In this document: one piece after another, positions 27,101-35,388 of the stretch
Position numbering within the stretch: the stretch's first letter is position 1
Layout of the letters: the number at the start of each line of letters is the position of its first letter
From: Paraburkholderia sabiae
GTDB lineage: Bacteria > Pseudomonadota > Gammaproteobacteria > Burkholderiales > Burkholderiaceae
Reading direction: 5' to 3'
DNA length: 64,000 nt
Assembly (NCBI RefSeq): GCF_030412785.1
Contig: NZ_CP125295.1
Span: forward strand, 2,728,001 to 2,792,000
Notes under the pieces: model-generated
Seen by the model: the letters and a program-made list of their open reading frames with translations, nothing else
Told to the model about the DNA's origin: nothing
The model's database searches: none
Position numbers and translations under genes: made by a program

Positions 27101-28813
27101 CAAGTTCTCGCGGCAGGCCCCGTAGGCCTATTGCAAGGACCGCCAGGGACCGGCAAGACTCGCTTTATCGCCTCGTTCGTGCACTGGCTACTAACCCGCG
27201 GAGGGTGCCAGCGAATCTTGATCGCGAGTCAGTCCCATGAAGCGGTCAACAATGCAATTGATTCTCTGTTGCGCTTGCATAAGGATCGTGGAACGCGCCC
27301 TAGCCTGCTACGTATCGGCTCAAAAGGTATAACTGAGCGAATTCGTCCGTACCATACGGCGGAGTTGCGCGAACGCTATCGAGTAAAATTCGAAGCTGCC
27401 GCGAAGTTCCGGTTCAGTCAGCTTTCGTCGAGTCTCGGAGTTGACCGAGCTTACTCATCAGACCTCTTTGATCTTGATAAACAGGTGGGCACCTTGGCCC
27501 GCCGCTGCGCGAGTATCCAGGAAGCCCTCAAGGATGATGAGACCCAACTGGCCATCGACCGCGAACGCAACCGCGTGCAACGATCACGTGTGGAAGACGC
27601 TTTTCGTTCTGCCTTCAGAGCATTCGCAGGACGGGAGCCTGATGTCAGTCAGGCCCTGCAAGAGTATGAGCAACTCGTTGAGAATCTCGCGGCAGAGCAT
27701 TCGCTAATTTCACCCGCCGACGTCACGGCGGCCTGCAACGCATTGAAGCTCACCAACGACTGGCTACACTCGCTCGGATCGCCCGGTCGAAACTTTGAAG
27801 AGTTTCTTGCCAAGACTCGCAGCGTCGTAGCGGCAACTTGCGTCGGCGTTGGCCAGACGCGAATCCGGATCGATGCACAAGTCTTCGACTGGGTGATCGT
27901 CGATGAAGCCGCGCGCTGCACTCCCGGCGAACTGGCCGTACCGATTCAAATGGCGCGACGTGTCCTGCTCGTTGGAGACCACCTACAGTTGCGGCCGATG
28001 TTTGACCGGGAGATGCTGGAGGATCTGAGCGCATACAGCCCTGATGTCAAGCAGGAGGAACTGACGAGAAGCGACTTCGAGCGCGCGTTCACATCGGAAT
28101 ATGGATTGGAAGTCGGAGTCAGGCTTACCGAGCAGTATCGTATGGATCCGGCTATCTGCACGATGGTGTCGCGATGTTTTTACGAGGCGCATGACATCAG
28201 ACTTGACACTTCCATTGATCGTCAGCCGACATTGAAACGTTCGGACATTGAAGCGCCATGGCTATCCACTCCAATGGTATGGATCGACACCCAGTCGCAG
28301 CAGGGGCACGAGGAGGTTCAACTCGAGGGCGATACAACTTATCACAACCCTGCCGAGGTAGACGCAGTCATGACCGTTCTGGAGCGTCTTTCTGAAGACA
28401 GGAAATTGATCGAAGCGTTAGCAAAATTGGACGATGAAACACCGATTGGTGTTATTTGTATGTACAGCGGTCAGAAACGTCAACTCGAATCTGCATGGTC
28501 GCGCCGACCCTTCGATCCAAAATTCAGGCGCCTCGTGCGCATCGACACTGTGGACTCCTACCAGGGCAAAGAAAACGCGATCGTCATCCTCTCGCTCGTC
28601 CGCAGCAATCAGAGCGGTTCTACCGGTCACGTGGGCAACGAGAACCGGTGCAATGTCGCCACCTCACGCGCGAAAGAACGCTTAATTATCGTGGGAAACG
28701 GCAAGATGTGGGGCAAACAAGTGTCCTCGCAATCACCAATGCGACTGGTCCTTGAGCACATGAACGAACATCCTTCATCTTCCAGGGTTCTGTCTGTTGA
28801 GGAGTTGTCGTGA
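24110..28813 (+). CDS. NERD nuclease-like / twin kinase-like / SF1 helicase fusion protein (1567 aa)
   Basis: Domains run in this order. A NERD domain (about 15-150) has PD-(D/E)xK-type residues Asp51, Glu64 and Lys66 (EIDAVVV, LLLEIKDW). The first protein-kinase-like domain (about 235-440) keeps HRD (NVTHRDIG) but lacks the Asn and the DFG Asp (it reads LTGF), so it is a pseudokinase. The second kinase-like domain (about 480-700) keeps VK, HGDISPGN and LIDPFD and may be active. A linker leads to a COG1112-type SF1 helicase (about 970-1550) with Walker A GPPGTGKT (near 1010), VDEAARC (near 1264), EQYRMDP, DSYQGKE and TSRAKERL. Kinase plus COG1112 helicase resembles Mokosh-type anti-phage systems, but the NERD domain and doubled kinase region differ. 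A start at 24149 is also possible. The gene overlaps the next by 4 bp. Confidence 0.88.
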   Translation: MVCRVRYLNSAGIMPREIKGVDALSRAFPSEWLLYVSLNCFPRNQDPMEIDAVVVTDDQILLLEIKDWNGKLTSKGDRWFLNKAPRKRSAVIVSEEKARKLRSVIKGASNLAGAFAVEARVVFTGTADASHLPAQERARTLTLTEACLIGDPSQRYNYIPRGRIQLTKAHQLEAEFEKVFNNPRLFQRSEMDWSGYAVTEKDVFIHPRGVWHDHFSQRKSEPRIKGMVRTWSFDRLPVGLNSGEMRKLVALRETNVFGYLQDIQSDLITRNHVLKEAVAPDDEISTDHFEVRHLGPGWSPLDRYLVQQGDDLSLSDRLVIVSSLLNIVAHLHRDNVTHRDIGPRAVWIGSHSDLALTGFMSCQLPDKNSVMDWLADLRGYAPALPEDASAISSTGRQRDVYACTYLAAQILLGTAPPTDPERVVAALPPEASNLGDWFRRGMASNPAQRFIDAIELTDTFSAIVEDHTPDGFDAALLDRFESHVVPFTAWPPTGPSTTLGLKSIYPHEKDGQILIVKVWMSLGRNRSLASDSALLRLLQSVDLLRSAPIKGLPKFIAYGLSPVGLFVVYERSEGVPLAALTELPENASLPLALELLRAVSALHELGCEHGDISPGNMMINVDTGSVCLIDPFDVSPVGNGAVRTPTMCPTNWEHLNQAAIDRYAALKVTCMLLLLDPGEHAKKLLKDLATELDKPVIESLQVAISSLSKAIVAASAPAAREFILRSPALNYSFGNADKIYVRRKVGDSGLSTFLLTTPSAQLVLDGDGILLTHHRFRQTPFTALAYESASGHGDLPFRVRVEHGVESGFEELYAYLCGHERFATPKGEPQPSVRPPHFDVMWHWMKLVELEEDARVEIVITEILSVRDQMLVCTYENLGKDFDFDEEDIIEIYAGTRRIGRVDLTASALPVAIAITDTRGRISEGDRLRLAGRREQTSMDRRARAVRRILDYRSVVSNLIDYFDPHQQIRPTPYDVKPETEDLNTYHLNDGQKHAFRQVLAAGPVGLLQGPPGTGKTRFIASFVHWLLTRGGCQRILIASQSHEAVNNAIDSLLRLHKDRGTRPSLLRIGSKGITERIRPYHTAELRERYRVKFEAAAKFRFSQLSSSLGVDRAYSSDLFDLDKQVGTLARRCASIQEALKDDETQLAIDRERNRVQRSRVEDAFRSAFRAFAGREPDVSQALQEYEQLVENLAAEHSLISPADVTAACNALKLTNDWLHSLGSPGRNFEEFLAKTRSVVAATCVGVGQTRIRIDAQVFDWVIVDEAARCTPGELAVPIQMARRVLLVGDHLQLRPMFDREMLEDLSAYSPDVKQEELTRSDFERAFTSEYGLEVGVRLTEQYRMDPAICTMVSRCFYEAHDIRLDTSIDRQPTLKRSDIEAPWLSTPMVWIDTQSQQGHEEVQLEGDTTYHNPAEVDAVMTVLERLSEDRKLIEALAKLDDETPIGVICMYSGQKRQLESAWSRRPFDPKFRRLVRIDTVDSYQGKENAIVILSLVRSNQSGSTGHVGNENRCNVATSRAKERLIIVGNGKMWGKQVSSQSPMRLVLEHMNEHPSSSRVLSVEELS

Positions 28814-30183
28814 ACATGGCGACCACTGAGTCTTTCCAAACGAATACGTTCGGATTCAACCTGCCATGTCGCCAATTCGTCATTGCAGCGGAGCGAACAC
28901 GCGAGCGACGCCTCCCGATGGTCGACGAATTCGTCCTCCGCACCCTCCATGCAGTTCGAAGCATCACGGCGACGCGACTCGCACGATTCTTTGGATTCGA
29001 AGGCAAGGATCTTGGAATTGTCATTTCTGACCTGCAGGCGCGGGGTCTCGTAGTTGTCGAGGACGACACGTTGACGCTCCACGCTTCCGCAAAGGAATTG
29101 TTCCGAACATCCAATGAATCTGCACCAACGATAACTTTCGCGGAACCGATGCATGCCGACGTATGGTTCGATCTGGTTACCAAGCATATGGCAAGTGGTC
29201 GTGGATTGCGGAATGTCCAGCACCTCATCTCTATTCCTGCACGCCAAAGTCTCGATGAAAATGAGGCAGGCGTGGCGTTCCATGACAACTTCCGGGAATA
29301 CCTCCGCATAGCGCGCGGAGAAAAAAGCCCCGACGAATGGACGCTCTATTCCATACTCGATGTACATGCTGGACGTTACAGCTTCGTCCAAATCGGAGGC
29401 AGCGAAATTCTGCGGATCGAACCCGTACCCAAGATTGAAGCTCGTTTGCAACTTGACGACTATGACCGCGGAGGCAGGGCGAGACGGCTCACAGAAGCTA
29501 TGGCCGTCGAATTGAGTACGCGCGACCAGGCAACTCCCAGCCAAGCGTCCTCGACGGAGTTCGCACGGTTGATGGGCAAAGACGACTTAGTGCGGTGGAC
29601 GCGCCCGGACGGTTCGTTCGACCTCTCTAGCTGGTACGCCAACGAACTGAGATCTGGCGCAGACATCACAACACCGCTCATAGGCTACCCATACGTCGAA
29701 AGAAATAGAAAAGCAATAACGAAACTGCTCGACGAGGCGAAAGTCAATGTTAGCGAACAAGGCCGTTCTGAACTTTTGTGGCAACGGCCAGGCGGAACTC
29801 GCTGGGGAGCAACCGAAGACCTACCGACTATGCTGGAGTCACTTCGCTCGGCAATACGTGTACGTACAAAAGGAGCGAACCTTTCCACCGCGCTCATCTC
29901 TCCGGCCGCCGTCAACACTAGGGAAGCACTTCTCTTCACTCGCGTCTTCGATCGAGGTCTTCACGCTCCCGCGGGTGCATCTCCTCTTGCCCTCGAAGTT
30001 CTGATCGTTGCCGAGGCTGTTGCAGTGATCTCTGTCATGGTCGCGCTGAGTTCAACGATTCACGTTCCCATCGGGTACGCGACGATCGACAAGGAGTTAG
30101 TCAGGCGCATCACGGAGTTGAGTCGGCTACAGAAAACGGGAAGCGAGAGTACCCGTTTGTGGCCTAAAGCTGACCGATCGTAG
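28810..30183 (+). CDS. Winged-helix partner protein of the NERD-kinase-helicase
   Basis: This 457-residue protein overlaps the helicase gene by 4 bp, so the two are made together. An N-terminal winged helix (about 38-105: DEFVLRTLHAVRSITATRLARFFGFE, shown here as two parts, DEFVLRTLHAV and SITATRLARFFGFE) is followed by a strand-rich region with YSILDVHAGRYSFVQIG. The C-terminal half (about 300-440) contains ALISPAAVNTREALLF and VIVAEAV-like hydrophobic strands. I find no intact HKD motif of phospholipase D nucleases, which the second component of some helicase-based defence loci carries, although a degenerate form cannot be excluded. It could recognise DNA or target the helicase. No known family is assigned. 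Confidence 0.72.
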   Translation: MNMATTESFQTNTFGFNLPCRQFVIAAERTRERRLPMVDEFVLRTLHAVRSITATRLARFFGFEGKDLGIVISDLQARGLVVVEDDTLTLHASAKELFRTSNESAPTITFAEPMHADVWFDLVTKHMASGRGLRNVQHLISIPARQSLDENEAGVAFHDNFREYLRIARGEKSPDEWTLYSILDVHAGRYSFVQIGGSEILRIEPVPKIEARLQLDDYDRGGRARRLTEAMAVELSTRDQATPSQASSTEFARLMGKDDLVRWTRPDGSFDLSSWYANELRSGADITTPLIGYPYVERNRKAITKLLDEAKVNVSEQGRSELLWQRPGGTRWGATEDLPTMLESLRSAIRVRTKGANLSTALISPAAVNTREALLFTRVFDRGLHAPAGASPLALEVLIVAEAVAVISVMVALSSTIHVPIGYATIDKELVRRITELSRLQKTGSESTRLWPKADRS

Positions 30184-30194
30184 TTGACCAGCAA

Positions 30195-30217
30195 GAGGCC
30201 GACCGAGCGTCGGCCTC
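30195..30217 (+). terminator. Hairpin after the NERD-helicase operon
   Basis: GAGGCCGAC and GTCGGCCTC form a perfect 9-bp stem with a 5-nt loop, 12 bases after the stop codon at 30183. There is no strong T-run, so it may be a weak or factor-assisted terminator. Confidence 0.6.
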
Positions 30218-30339
30218 ATTGATGCAATATCGGACGGCATGCGAAGGCGAATCAGAACTAGCCTGCTCAAGCCTTGTCTCGTAAAACAACGAGACGTTGC
30301 GATTCTGTCAATCGTCAGGATGCGTGTCGCGCCATCATT

Positions 30340-30580
30340 CCGGTGTGGTGATTGCTTTTTCCCCGCATGGTCCTCAAGCAGATACAGCAAGGTACTGCCG
30401 CAAAGCAGCCCAATAGGTTTACCATTGGCAAGCTCGAATGCCGCCGCCCCATAACCGCTCGTGGTCACAAGGATTCCTTTTGACGATAGTTCACGCGCAA
30501 CGCACAGACCGCTCTCCAGCGACGCTGGCGCCAACCATGTCCAATCGTCTCCCCATCTACTAGTGTTTGTGTCATCAGAT
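30340..30580 (-). pseudogene. C-terminal remnant of an Mrr-type restriction endonuclease
   Basis: Minus-strand translation gives GDDWTWLAPASLESG, then KGILVTTSGYGAAAF and NGKPIGLLCGSTLLYLLE. This is the closing part of Mrr-family restriction endonuclease domains: the conserved TTS-x-Y/F-G, the (F/G)-A-x-x-(K/R)-PI-x-L strand and the final G-x-x-LL-x-LL helix. The open frame has no ATG of its own in the right place and a stop lies just upstream, and the catalytic PD-QxK part is missing. It is therefore a broken gene, probably left when neighbouring defence genes were exchanged. Confidence 0.6.
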
Positions 30581-30735
30581 CATGACGAATGAGACACAAG
30601 TCATGGGCTATGTCGAACTGCGAAGGCAGATGCTCGCTTTTTTTATTCCGGATTAGTTGATACAGGTTCTGCCAGACAGCATGTCGCTAGTTTTTGACTC
30701 GAGCGAACGCACTGCGCCAGCATCTGGTGCATCTG

Positions 30736-32544
30736 CTATAGATTCCACCGCTTTCGTACGGACGCCACTTCCCGGTCATAGTAGTCTACGATTCCTTCCG
30801 TGCGCTTTCCAGTCACGTCATCGCTTAAGGCGCTTAAGGTCGTCAAATGCCTTTGCCAGTTGTCACGAGCCGACTCAAGCCTTTTCAATAGATATGATGG
30901 TGTGTTTTTTTCTCGGGTTACTCTAAGACGCTGGGGATAGACACCTGTAACGACATACGGGCGGCGGGTACTACCAGCACCATAAGTCGAATTCTGGGCT
31001 GACCACAATGCATGTGGCAAACATTTTCCCCAACCCTTATCGAGAAGCTTTACGACGACACTCTCTGCCTCGAGGTCGCTCACCGGATAGAGAGTACCAA
31101 TGTAGGCTCGCGCGCCTGCAAACACAAATCTAGCAGACAGTTCATGCCATGACACACAAGCATTGTTGATAACGACAGGGGAACCATGCTCAGCCAAGGC
31201 ACGTGGGATTGCGATGTAATTATGGTCGTGCATGGCCATCGCGGCGGACATCCGAACTCGTTTAATTGTCTCCTTCTTCACCGGTTCTAATTCGTCGTTG
31301 CGTATTCTTTTTTCGTAGTCGCGAATCGCTGTTCCCACATGAAGTTTCGCTTTTGCTACCGGGTCGCTCCAGTCTACTCCATCAAGGGAGTGAAAGCGGG
31401 TGAACTGCACAACGTCAAGCTTGTCAGGATCTGCCGTCTGGCCAACGCCGACCGCTATATCAACCACCAGCTCTCGCTCAAAACCTTCGCTATCGATGAA
31501 CTGATACGTCCAGCGGTATCCATCTGTATCCCCGCAGTGCGTCGCAAAAATCAGCAAGTCGTACGGGAACAGATGAACCATCTCAGTTATGTCGGTTACG
31601 GTAGCGCCAGCACCACGATATCCTCGAACGAACATCCCCCTTTCCGGCAAGATTTTCGCGGCCGCTTCTATCTCGGGCGCTCGAGTTCTTTCAGGATCCA
31701 CCAGTACACCAATATTCACGCCACGGGTGCCTGGCTGCTCAGCCGAAAAACCATTAACGACTGCGATTCCCAAATCCGGATATGTGAAAAGATGAGTCGA
31801 GGGCAGCTCAGGGAAAGCAACCCCGAACGGGAGCGATCGCGTGAAGAAAGTCAATGCCCCTTGCTGAGGAAGTTCGAGATTTCCGCATAACGTTCTCAAT
31901 TGCGACTCGAGCTCATCGCGGATACTCGCCTGCGATGCGCCTCCGAGGTCTATCGAGTAGTACCTCTCGAGCAGGCTGACCGCTTCAACGCTGTCGACCT
32001 GAGGAATGATCTGCAGACTCGCACCAAGCGCGAATGCATAGTTTGCTGCAATCACCTCTGAAAGCGGCTCTCCGGCCTCGCAGATGACCAGGTGATCGAC
32101 CGTTCGAGGCGAATACGCGGCAACGGTAGGGGCCCCATCTCCAAATTCGATCAGACGCCCTTCGTAAAGGGCGCGCAAGACGCCCGCGCCGATGAAGCTG
32201 TGTCCCCAGCGTAGCGGTTCGCGGCCTCTCCGTTCCGAAGTTGCAAAGCTGCCAATGTCGTCTGAGATGCAAAGCGACACTCGATTCTTCGGTAGTTTTG
32301 CAGACATTGCCGCTGTGGAAACGTCGCTCAGTCCGGTGAGGACTATCTTTTTGGCGTCCAATCTGGCAAGGGCATTGTTCCGACGCAGAACCTCGGCGTC
32401 GGCATCGTCGCGCGTCATGCGAGGCCCATCAAGCACCGCGACATAAACACCTTTTCGCGCCAGCGAGCAAGAGAAGCGCGCGGCCAGCAACGGATCGTCA
32501 GTGACGATTGCCGTCTGATGAAGTGTCGGACATTTCGGCGACAT
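30736..32544 (-). CDS. CHAT caspase-like protease (602 aa)
   Basis: The C-terminal half is a CHAT/caspase-fold peptidase. The dyad is clear: His336 in LLIFATHCGD and Cys463 in VVINNACVSWHELS. The typical GAR-x-YIGTLYPV-x-D strand follows, then a helical tail. The N-terminal 300 residues form an alpha/beta region (TAIVTDDPLLAARF, VLTGLSDVSTAAM, YSPRTVDHLVICEAGEPL) that may be a sensor. The ATG at 32544 is used; it overlaps the 3' end of the upstream HEPN-type gene by 47 bp, so the two are co-expressed. CHAT proteases act in Craspase, gasdermin and other bacterial immune modules by cleaving a partner. The likely partner here is the gene product encoded just upstream. The longer frame to 32622 looks unnatural. 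Confidence 0.88.
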   Translation of the reverse strand: MSPKCPTLHQTAIVTDDPLLAARFSCSLARKGVYVAVLDGPRMTRDDADAEVLRRNNALARLDAKKIVLTGLSDVSTAAMSAKLPKNRVSLCISDDIGSFATSERRGREPLRWGHSFIGAGVLRALYEGRLIEFGDGAPTVAAYSPRTVDHLVICEAGEPLSEVIAANYAFALGASLQIIPQVDSVEAVSLLERYYSIDLGGASQASIRDELESQLRTLCGNLELPQQGALTFFTRSLPFGVAFPELPSTHLFTYPDLGIAVVNGFSAEQPGTRGVNIGVLVDPERTRAPEIEAAAKILPERGMFVRGYRGAGATVTDITEMVHLFPYDLLIFATHCGDTDGYRWTYQFIDSEGFERELVVDIAVGVGQTADPDKLDVVQFTRFHSLDGVDWSDPVAKAKLHVGTAIRDYEKRIRNDELEPVKKETIKRVRMSAAMAMHDHNYIAIPRALAEHGSPVVINNACVSWHELSARFVFAGARAYIGTLYPVSDLEAESVVVKLLDKGWGKCLPHALWSAQNSTYGAGSTRRPYVVTGVYPQRLRVTREKNTPSYLLKRLESARDNWQRHLTTLSALSDDVTGKRTEGIVDYYDREVASVRKRWNL

Positions 32545-33970
32545 CGGAAACAGGACTCTCAGAAATTTTGTAACGTTCTCTGATGAAGCGTCTTGCAAGC
32601 AACCGCAACACGTAAGACGCAACGCTCAATCGACGAATCTCCGCCGCGTCGTCGGCGTCTGAAGGACTTTTCAGGCTCGCATGCGCGACAGCCAGTCGGC
32701 ACGCCTCCCAGATATAGTCCTCAGGTGAAGCGGCTCTGCAGTCCTCGAGGAAGGCACTCATGCGCACGTCGTCCGCGTGCGCCTCCTGCGCAATGCTCTG
32801 GAAACCCCGCCCGATCCACTTTTTAACCCGCTCGCTCTCCCGGTACCCCAGTTCTATAACCTTAAAGAAGCTCAGAACCGCGTAGCTAGTCAAGGATGCC
32901 GCTTCCGCATTCAGGCCTTCCCGATAGAGTGCCAACGCCCTACGTGCTTTGTCCTCCCCAAGTATCGTTCGGGAGAAAATCCAGGTATGCACTGTCGCAA
33001 AGGCGAGATCACGCTTTCTCACGGGCACCGGAATCGGGTTGCCTGCCCAGCCGCCTTCAACAATAGCAAACTGGTCATCACACCAAGCCAGCGTACTCAG
33101 GAACCGGTTGATCACAGTGTTCGCCGCACGCCGCGTAAGTTGATTCCCGACCAAATCGATGTGCACCGACTGCGTGTGCTCTTTCGTTTTCGGCATCAGG
33201 ACAAGGTGATACTTGTCGAACTTCACCAGTAACTCGCTCTTTGGCCAGGTAACCTGCGTGTCGATGCCCACATTCAGGAAGCGAGAACTGCCAGTTACGC
33301 CGATCGCTGCTCGGCGCGCTTGCTCGGCTTCGACAGCGTCATATTCCGAACCGTCTCCCTCTGGCTCGGCCGAACTCATCAGAGATAGTGCTATGGCTCG
33401 CACAAGTCTCTCGAAGAAGCGCCCGTTGAGCGACAGGTTACGGGCAACTTCCGGCTCCACGGTGCCGGGATCGAAGGTCAACTCTGCCCCAGGAGTCGTG
33501 AGCGAGACCGCGAATTGGGAGACGAACCAGACAGTCCGCAACGCCCCATCATGACGATAGGTGACAGATGCAATTCCGTACACGTTTGTCCCTGATTCGG
33601 CACTCGACATCGAGATGCGAGACAAAGTCGCTCGCGCGTCTGCGTCCGTCAGCACAGTCTCGATTGCGGCCACGAAATTGGCGGCCCCCCAGCAGGACGC
33701 TACTGTTCCTCCCACCGGCCGCAAATCCTTGAGAATTGTAGCGGCATGCCCTGCCCAGTTTGGACGGCTTGTGGCAAAGCCCAATAGCGAAGCAGCAACT
33801 CCTGCAACGCTCAGATGCCTGCTTCTATTTTCGCGCCCCTGCGGAAGCTGTCGATGGCCGCGCAGCGACTCGAAGCGCTGCGCTACGTCTGCAAGGTCGT
33901 CGGACGCAACGTCACTCCCCTTGAAATGATTTACCAGGAAATGTTCAAGATTCTTGGCGAACATGGGCAC
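32498..33970 (-). CDS. HEPN/MauJ-ApeA-like protein paired with the CHAT protease (490 aa)
   Basis: The C-terminal region has the layout of MauJ/ApeA-type HEPN proteins: a helix with ALALYREGLNAEAASLTSYA, then LSFFKVIELGYRESERVKKW, and late in the chain an R-x4-H motif, ACRLAVAHAS (Arg425, His430). This motif is the ribonuclease site of HEPN toxins. A different N-terminal domain (about 1-220) begins MPMFAKNLEHFLVNHFKG and has a GRENRSRHLSVAG region. The ribosome site AGGTGCCC precedes the ATG. The gene runs straight into the CHAT gene with a 47-bp overlap. I infer an RNase or sensor unit controlled by the protease. The HEPN assignment is from pattern recognition and needs a profile search. Confidence 0.68.
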   Translation of the reverse strand: MPMFAKNLEHFLVNHFKGSDVASDDLADVAQRFESLRGHRQLPQGRENRSRHLSVAGVAASLLGFATSRPNWAGHAATILKDLRPVGGTVASCWGAANFVAAIETVLTDADARATLSRISMSSAESGTNVYGIASVTYRHDGALRTVWFVSQFAVSLTTPGAELTFDPGTVEPEVARNLSLNGRFFERLVRAIALSLMSSAEPEGDGSEYDAVEAEQARRAAIGVTGSSRFLNVGIDTQVTWPKSELLVKFDKYHLVLMPKTKEHTQSVHIDLVGNQLTRRAANTVINRFLSTLAWCDDQFAIVEGGWAGNPIPVPVRKRDLAFATVHTWIFSRTILGEDKARRALALYREGLNAEAASLTSYAVLSFFKVIELGYRESERVKKWIGRGFQSIAQEAHADDVRMSAFLEDCRAASPEDYIWEACRLAVAHASLKSPSDADDAAEIRRLSVASYVLRLLARRFIRERYKISESPVSDVAEMSDTSSDGNRH

Positions 33971-34760
33971 CTAACCTAACAAGCTGCGCATTAATCGGGA
34001 TTGAATTATGTAGTATTGAGGAAGCAGCCGTTCATCCTAGTACGCACTACGAGGGGTCGTGCATTGTGACATGCGGGCCTTGCAACCTGCCGGGCGTCCA
34101 ACCCTATGATCAACTCAATGTTGCACAGCGTTCAGCAGCACGCAGACTTGTTTTCTCGGCTCACCACGGAAGATACGCGCGAATGCAGCTTTGCATCGCG
34201 TAAAGATGTAGTGCTGCTCAACCTGACCGTCTATCGAACGTCCGCTCCACATCGTCTTTCAACGCTTGATTAGCAGCCGTGACTTTTTCATAGGCCAGCG
34301 GAGGCGCCTGCAGGACTCGGACATGTTCACCAAGCGGCTGACTTCTAGCGTGACCCGGGGCAACCGTACCCGCCCTCGAAACTGCAAGCCCCGAACGGGA
34401 GCAACGGGTCGGGCGCCATCCTCTGAGGTTCGAGAAGCTGTCATTCTAAATAGCAGGTCGTCGAGCGCCCCCTGCGCGACCTATAGCGATCGTTGCCCGG
34501 CGATCGGCCAAAAGGCCACAATAGCCGAAACTCCGACATCACTGCACGCGAGATCGGTTCCAAGACCTTCTGTTTGTCGCAATCTATCGGCCCTATGTCC
34601 CCATGTTGACATGAGGAATCGAGAATAATCTGAAGATTCGCCCGTCATCCGGCATCCGTAGCCAACGAGCTTTTGCAAGCCTGTAATGGGTATTCCCTTG
34701 CGAGGCCATGGCCATTTAGACTAGTCGCGATCACTGATACTCGAATCGTTAAAAAAATCA
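33971..34760. other. Non-coding stretch upstream of the HEPN-CHAT operon
   Basis: No supported gene is seen. The bases nearest 33970 form an AT-rich leader with a TTAGGTTAGGTG ribosome-site region and presumably the HEPN-CHAT promoter on the minus strand. The rest shows scattered stops in every frame and looks like decayed sequence. Confidence 0.4.
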
Positions 34761-34785
34761 ACGATAGATTGCTATCGTCATTTTT
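34761..34785 (+). terminator. Rho-independent terminator-like hairpin
   Basis: ACGATAG (34761-34767) and CTATCGT (34772-34778) form a stem with a 4-nt loop, followed by CATTTTT. An A-run lies just before it, so it could work in both directions. No gene ends here now, which suggests a deleted neighbour. Confidence 0.5.
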
Positions 34786-34841
34786 CGGGTTGAAGCCCAC
34801 AGCGTAAGGCCTTCGCCTAGTTAAAAATCCAGCAATGATTG

Positions 34842-35012
34842 TCAGTCAAAGGCTTGACCCCAAGTCGCGAGGTTGATGCCGGGGGTCTCTGGTCGCAGAT
34901 GCGTCGCCAATATCGCGAGGCTGCAGGCCGCGCACTCGGCCACCGAGAGTGAATCGATTCTCGGCGTCGTGTTTCGCGCCATCGAGAACCTGGCGCCTGC
35001 GGGCATCGCCAT
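34842..35012 (-). pseudogene. Short coding remnant (about 56 codons)
   Basis: One minus-strand frame reads as natural protein: MAMPAGARFSMARN, then RIDSLSVAECAACSLAILAT and GINLATWGQAFD before a stop. The frame stays open further upstream (to about 35065) but lacks a good start there, so it may be the 3' end of a longer lost gene. Other overlapping frames of 150-160 codons here are rich in Arg and Pro and look like noise. No family is recognised. Confidence 0.3.
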
Positions 35013-35388
35013 CGCAAGCTGAATTGGGGGCAGATTTCTGGAGATTGCCGCCGCGCCATTGACTCCGCCCCGCGCCTAGGGCGTTGCGCGCTGAAACGTG
35101 ATTGAGGGTCGGGCGCGACACCTGTTGACCTGCCGGGGGCTTGTCCCGTATATTTGCCCCCGAGGCCAGACACTCGGAAGCGTCCGACAGTGCCCCCTGG
35201 CGGATTGTTCGGTCTCTTTTGGGTGGTGCGGAAAGTAATACGGGGTTCCGCTGCCGTGCGTCCCATTCGGCCCTACGGGCAACGCAACAGCTACGAGAAA
35301 CTCGAGTCAGCAGAAACGCTGGCACGAATTCCTCTGGTTCCCACGCGGAAGCGTCGGAGCTTAACTGTTGACGTCTGTAGAGGTCAGT

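Noticed and set aside
24110..30183. Calling the helicase pair a classical Mokosh system
   Set aside because: The second protein has no visible HKD nuclease motif and the first has an added NERD domain, so the name would claim more than the sequence shows.
34817..35325. Overlapping minus-strand ORFs of 150-160 codons
   Set aside because: They are Arg/Pro-rich and mutually antiphase; a third, shorter frame in the same place looks more like true protein.
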